The translations under genes and the position numbers were made by a program. From contig NC_133120.1 in NCBI RefSeq assembly GCF_033568475.1, positions 95,560,151 to 95,624,150 on the forward strand: DNA of 64,000 bases, given 5' to 3'. Every line of letters starts with the position of its first letter. Position 1 is the first letter of the stretch. The notes under the pieces were generated by a model, which did not search any database, was not told the origin of the DNA, and worked only from the letters and a program-made list of their open reading frames with translations. The stretch comes from Henckelia pumila. Its lineage: Eukaryota; Streptophyta; Magnoliopsida; Lamiales; Gesneriaceae. Below, piece after piece: positions 59,212 to 64,000 of the stretch.

Positions 59212-59850
59212 ATGGAGATTAACGTGGAAAACGAATCAAAATACCACGATAGTAACGAGCTAGAACTCCCTTTACTCGTCGACAAAGCACCACGCGAAAT
59301 CGAACGAAACCTCGTCCAACAAGCCATCAGCCAAACGTTTGAAAGCACGGCTCACTTGGCCAACCTTCTACCAACAGGAACTGTACTAGCTTTCCAACTT
59401 CTTTCACCAATATTCACAAACCAAGGTCATTGTGATCCCGTTAGCCGTATAATGACCGCGGTTTTAGTATCCCTTTGCGGGTTGTCTTGTTTCTTGTTGT
59501 GTTTCACGGATAGCATCAAGGATCAAAAGGGGAACGTGTGCTACGGTCTGGCCACGTTTCGCGGCTTTTGGATCATCGATGGATCGATGCATCTACAACC
59601 TGAGGTTGCGGCCAAGTATGGGCTCAAGTTTATCGATTTTGCGCATGCGTGGATGTCGATACTGGTATTTTTGGCCGTAGCTTTGTTTGATCAGAATGTG
59701 GTGGGGTGCTTTTACCCGAATCCTTCGGATGAAATACAAGAGATAGTTACGGCAGTGCCTGTGGGGATTGGGATCATTTGCAGCATGTTATTCGTTGTTT
59801 TCCCGACGAGACGACATGGTATCGGCTTCCCTGTCGCGCCCAATACTTGA
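59212..59850 (+). CDS. DMP family membrane protein (DUF679)
   Basis: DMPs are plant four-helix membrane proteins of the endomembrane system. Family members act in senescence-linked membrane remodelling and, for DMP8/9, in gamete fusion. This intronless 212-residue protein has helices at about 50-68, 80-98, 142-160 and 180-198. Family marks are ANLLPTGTVLAFQ, CFTDSIKD, CYGLATFRG, DFAHAWMSILVF, VVGCFYP and FVVFPTRRHGIG. The short acidic N-terminus and the RRHGIGFPV end fit the DMP2/3-like branch better than the DMP8/9 fertilisation branch, judged from memory of the family. The start is the first ATG of the frame. It appears intact. Confidence 0.92.
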   Translation: MEINVENESKYHDSNELELPLLVDKAPREIERNLVQQAISQTFESTAHLANLLPTGTVLAFQLLSPIFTNQGHCDPVSRIMTAVLVSLCGLSCFLLCFTDSIKDQKGNVCYGLATFRGFWIIDGSMHLQPEVAAKYGLKFIDFAHAWMSILVFLAVALFDQNVVGCFYPNPSDEIQEIVTAVPVGIGIICSMLFVVFPTRRHGIGFPVAPNT

Positions 59851-61386
59851 AATCTTGAATAATGTTGTAACAGTGGATTTTAATTATATATATATATTTT
59901 TTTTGTACATGTGAATAAATGGAGTAGCATTGGTATTAATTAATTCTAGCTTGGTCATCACAAAATTCCAAATTTAATTTTTTTTTTCATAAGAATTGGT
60001 TGATGATGGGATCATGAAAATTTAATTATAATATTACATATGTAGAGACTAGAGAGTATGTCTGTTTTAATGTATTTTGGTGTAAAATTTATCTATGATT
60101 GATGATTCCATATATCATTAATTAGCGTCCCTTCTTGGGCTATTTTACTTTTGTTTAACTTACGATGAGGATTTGTTACGATTCAGTTTTGGATTCGAAA
60201 ACGTGTCTCGTATTTGAGACTTTGATATTGATTTCATAATTCGATAATATTTAATACACTTACACGTTTGATAATATTTAATACACTTACACGTTTCGTC
60301 AGTTATAATGATAATTGATGATGATGATAATAACAATAACAACAAAGATCTAAAAATGAAAAATAAAATAAAATTTACAACACTACTAATTAAAAAATGA
60401 TAATATTAACGAAATTGGGATCAAAATGGTTTAATCTGATCTGACTATTAGCTTCAATTTGTTTATATTGGGTTTTGAACACGGGCAAAAAAATTTATTC
60501 ACTTTTATAAGCACGGGTGAGCTTCAAATTTTTTGTATATATTTTTTAAAAAAATTAAGTTAATTTGGATACCAATTAAAATAATAGATTTTTAATTATT
60601 AATGTTAATATAATTATTTCTAAGATTTTTGCATCGTTACCATTATTATCAATTTATATAATATTATTTATTGTTATTAATTACTTCTATAACTATGATT
60701 GTATTTTCATTTAAAGCATGAAAATAATTAGACGTATTTATCGAAATATAAAAGAAAATTTTATGATAATGAGACCATGGCCCTCGAACAGTTAGAAAAA
60801 GGTATTTTGACATAAAAGTAATGTTTTCTTATGAGTTGGATATAATCGGAGATATGTTCCATAAAATTGAACTTTGAGATAATTTTAAAATAGGTTTTGT
60901 GTATTTATTTTTATTTTGCCAATTTTGATATACTATCCAATACTTACTTATTTGACACTTATAAATTATTTTCATCTGCGCAATTCTTGCGAATAAACCA
61001 ATATTACTCACATTACATTAGATAAAAAATAAATAAAGCAGAAAAATAAATAAAACGATACTCAATATATAAAAATCAAAAGAAAATGCCTGATTTTCCT
61101 CCTAATTTTTACTTCTATCAATTTTTTTTTTATTTTTTTTTTCGAAATGCTTCTATCAATTTTAATGTGTATAACATGTTTTTTTTAAGGTGTGTATAAC
61201 ATGTATTATGCCTTAAACTTAAAAAAAAGAACCATGTTGTATTATAACATAATTTGTTATACGATCATACGAGTAAATAAACAATATTTGGTCGATACGT
61301 GAATTGGGCTGAAAAAACGATTTAAAAAAAAAAAAAAAAAAAGGTTCCCCTCGCGGTAAGATAGTCATTGGTTGACTGAGCTAGCA
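59851..61386. other. AT-rich intergenic spacer
   Basis: This holds the 3' flank of the DMP gene, then AT-rich sequence with a direct repeat of ATAATATTTAATACACTTACACGTTT (60243-60296, two copies) and an A-rich run at 61321-61342. No gene is seen. The 3' part contains the promoter of the coiled-coil gene. Confidence 0.45.
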
Positions 61387-62984
61387 ATGGCGGCATCGGA
61401 GTTTGTTCTTCTAGCCGCCCTCTTGTTGCTCCTTGTCTGTCTCGCCCAACCGACTGATTGCCAAACGTCGTCGTTTTGTTCTGATCGCGTCGCGTATGAG
61501 CTCCAAGAGGCCAAGCTCAGAATCGCGCGACTTGGTATTTTGTTTGCGTGAGAATCCCCCAATGGTTCACTAGACTGCTTGCTGATTTCTTTTACGTTTT
61601 GTCCGCAGAATCCATCCTGGAGGAAAGAATCCGAGATGTAAATGCCAAAAACAATCATCTCAGTGAATGTCAGAGGAAAATTGAAGAATTGGAGGTCGAG
61701 ATCGATCGGCTCAAATCGCTACTCTCGCGTTTTTTGGTTGATTCATCTATTGCAAATCAGAAGCTCGATGCTCTTGAAGAAGAGGTGAACTGCGGTTAAT
61801 TTAGGATTTCTCCTGTGTTTAGGATTTTAATTAATCCAGTTTGAGTAGCCAACCCGATCGTTTTTTAAATATCAACTTCGGAATTAGAATGTATGTTTTA
61901 ATCTTTTAGCGGTGATAGATTAGTACCCTCTGCAGGTTTTCAGATTGTTACTGATAAGTAAATAGATGCCGGAACTGTAGGTACAACTTCTTTGGGCTGC
62001 CTCTCGGAAGAATAACTTTGAGATTCATGGGTTGGAGTACAAGGCATCAGATGCTGAAAGAAGGTTACAAGAAATTATCGATCAAGTTGAAGGGGTAACT
62101 TAACTAATATTATTCAAAATTCATTGCACCGCTAGCTTGTCATGGAATCATAATCTTTATTTGTTAGTTCCTGAACCATAATTGTTTCACTGAGAGTGTG
62201 AATGCATGCTGTCTCTGCTTTCTTGAAAAAACGTTAACACTTTCTAATATCATGAAATTCACTTTGATAAACTTCTCTTTTCGCCGAGTAATCCCATTGT
62301 GGGAAAAAAGATTGAAGGAGAATATGACTTTATTGTGTACAAAAAGAGTGTGTTGACGATATAGAGGATCCACTCGTTGGAACAAGGAGGTGCCCTGCTG
62401 TATTTTTCTGATATTCTCCTTTGTCCTTATTGGTTTGTAGATGGCTGAAATTGTATCTGAACAGTGGCTGCAAATTCAGCGACTCGAGCAGGCTGTTCAC
62501 ATGGCAGAGGTATTTTTATGCTCCCTTTCTGGCGGATACATTTGCAAAATACTAAATGAAAATCTTTATTTAAACTTCTTGGATTAAGCTTCGAGTGAAT
62601 TTCTTGTTGCAGATTAGAACATCGAAGCTTAAATGGGAATCTGGCTGGAGGAGATGTCCGATGGTAAAGGTATTTTGCCCATTTAACATTTGTTCTGTAT
62701 AGGTTGATCCATCTCATACGATAGATGACACATTCAATCCACAAACAGCTGCTTCATAGCTTGTACAATTATAATCATTTTTTGCACACGGATTTCTTCA
62801 GAAATAAAATATCCTGACCAAGTTACTCTTTGTTCTGTAGTCCTCTAAAATCCTGCTAGGCAATTGGTTTAAAAAGTTTGAGGGGATTCTGTATCCTTAT
62901 GCTCCAGCAACAGGATCTGTGCTTGGTTTCTTCAAGTCTCAAGCTTTGCGACTGTTCTCTGCTACGAAGTGTTATCATCACCAG
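61387..62984 (+). CDS. secretory-pathway coiled-coil protein, partial gene, function unknown
   Basis: Six exons can be joined in frame: 61387-61534, 61609-61784, 61981-62094, 62441-62509, 62613-62669 and 62841-62984, all with GT/AG ends, giving about 236 residues so far. Residues 1-25 are a clear signal peptide or anchor (FVLLAALLLLLVCLAQP). From residue ~38 to ~165 there is a continuous coiled coil (LQEAKLRIARLESILEE, ECQRKIEELEVEIDRLKSLL, DAERRLQEIIDQVEG). A basic Trp-rich stretch and a hydrophobic/aromatic region (ILYPYAPATGSVLGFF) follow. The last exon or exons lie beyond 62984 and possibly beyond the window; I could not identify the stop. It resembles plant proteins labelled only as coiled-coil or myosin-heavy-chain-related. 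Confidence 0.8.
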
Positions 62985-64000
62985 GTTGATTCTAATTTTC
63001 ACCCTTGTAAATGTATTATTCTACATTTCTACTCCACCTTTTTCGTGTTGAGTTATAAAATTCTTTCTGACACAAAGCTTTAGCCTGTATGGTGTCTGCT
63101 TACAATACCCTTGCCTCAATTTCTATTTTGTTTATGGTAATCCAGTTTTGTCTCTGAAGAATATATGATTATTTGTTGTCAGATTTTGGATAAATTCACT
63201 ACAATCTTGAGAAAAGAACACGATTAATGATTACATATACACATCGTATTTGGGCTACAGTGTACATAATAGACTAAAAACTGCAGACTGATCCAAAACC
63301 AAATCGAAACAAAAGACATGAGATCAGTGGTTTTTAAAATTATGTTTGATATCCAAGATTCGTACTGAATTTTGAAATATGGTTTGGTTTGCTCTTTGCA
63401 ACTCTTTTTATCCCTAGTTCTGACAGAAAAGAATGAATGTCTATGCCATGAGTTAAACCAAACCTTATGCCTTTTAATTGGTTAAACTTATGTCATTTTC
63501 ATTTTCATTTATATATTCATGTGTGTGAGCTTTGTATAAATATATTAGATTTAAATTAATTTTTTTTTATGCTATTAACGACCAAGAACTATGTTAATAT
63601 GAAGTTTTCTTGATTGCTATCTCATCATGTTGGGAAGATGTTTTGAAATTCTCTAATACAATAAAATTTTGGCTTAAAAATTTGGAATAAAGAAAATATT
63701 AGGCAATAAAAGAAAATAATTCGTTTTAAACCACAGCGAAGCCACAATTGTCATTTTGATTTTGTGTTTGTGTGGGAAATGCATAAACTGAAACCAAACA
63801 TTTCGATTGGGATGGCACTAAAATCATCCCTACCAAACTGATGCTCATCCATAGTTTTTAGGATCTAGTGCCATGACTTCAATTTTAACTATGCTTGCAT
63901 ATTGCATTGAAAACCACAAATTGGATTGAAATAATTTATCTAGAAAAGTGATGAGTCGCAGGCATTTCCGAAATGAAAGAGTGAGGAGAAAGAGACATGG
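62985..64000. other. intron or 3' region of the coiled-coil gene
   Basis: T-rich intron-like sequence. A CAG at 63958-63960 could be an acceptor for a next exon at the window edge, but the frame after it is short. No independent gene is seen. Confidence 0.4.

Overview
This window looks like AT-rich nuclear DNA of a eudicot plant. The genes are intron-bearing with plant-type splice sites and encode plant families: a class III peroxidase, a DMP/DUF679 protein and a VOZ transcription-factor relic. Ty1/copia and Ty3/gypsy elements and an endogenous caulimovirid fill much of the rest. An asterid such as a Lamiales species is plausible, but the sequence alone does not settle it.

Layout. 1-9.0 kb is genic: a PER19-type peroxidase (+, 510-2364), a small one-helix membrane protein (-, 4389-4775) and an eight-exon 28 kDa heat- and acid-stable phosphoprotein/PDAP1 gene (-, 5732-8731). 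About 9.2-23.8 kb is an endogenous caulimovirid on the minus strand, roughly one genome long (about 6.9 kb of viral sequence). A Sirevirus-like copia element (12182-19926, duplication AATCC) sits inside its polymerase and contains a head-to-head inverted repeat with 2.2-kb arms. 26.0-30.1 kb is a seven-exon gene (-) for an unrecognised, probably plastid-targeted membrane protein.

31.0-33.0 kb holds a TRIM (miniature LTR element) whose 3' LTR tail and flank have become a 346-bp x 5 tandem array. 33.3-36.1 kb is a VOZ pseudogene (-) split by a 1.7-kb insertion with terminal inverted repeats. 36.1-41.4 kb is AT-rich repeat debris, including a row of short hairpins and a probable 298-bp Helitron.

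41.4-58.05 kb is a Tekay/Del-like gypsy element (+). Its 3' LTR was entered by a second gypsy element (-, 48785-56131). Subtracting the nested element and one target duplication restores the 3' LTR to exactly the 2114 bp of the 5' LTR. 59.2-59.85 kb is an intronless DMP gene (+). From 61.4 kb to near the window end is a coiled-coil secretory-pathway protein gene (+) with at least six exons.

The host genes do not form a pathway. The main story is layered invasion: virus then copia; TRIM then array; VOZ then DNA transposon; gypsy then gypsy. Three separate LTR-type sequences carry arrays of short palindromes. I found no CRISPR, rRNA or convincing tRNA.
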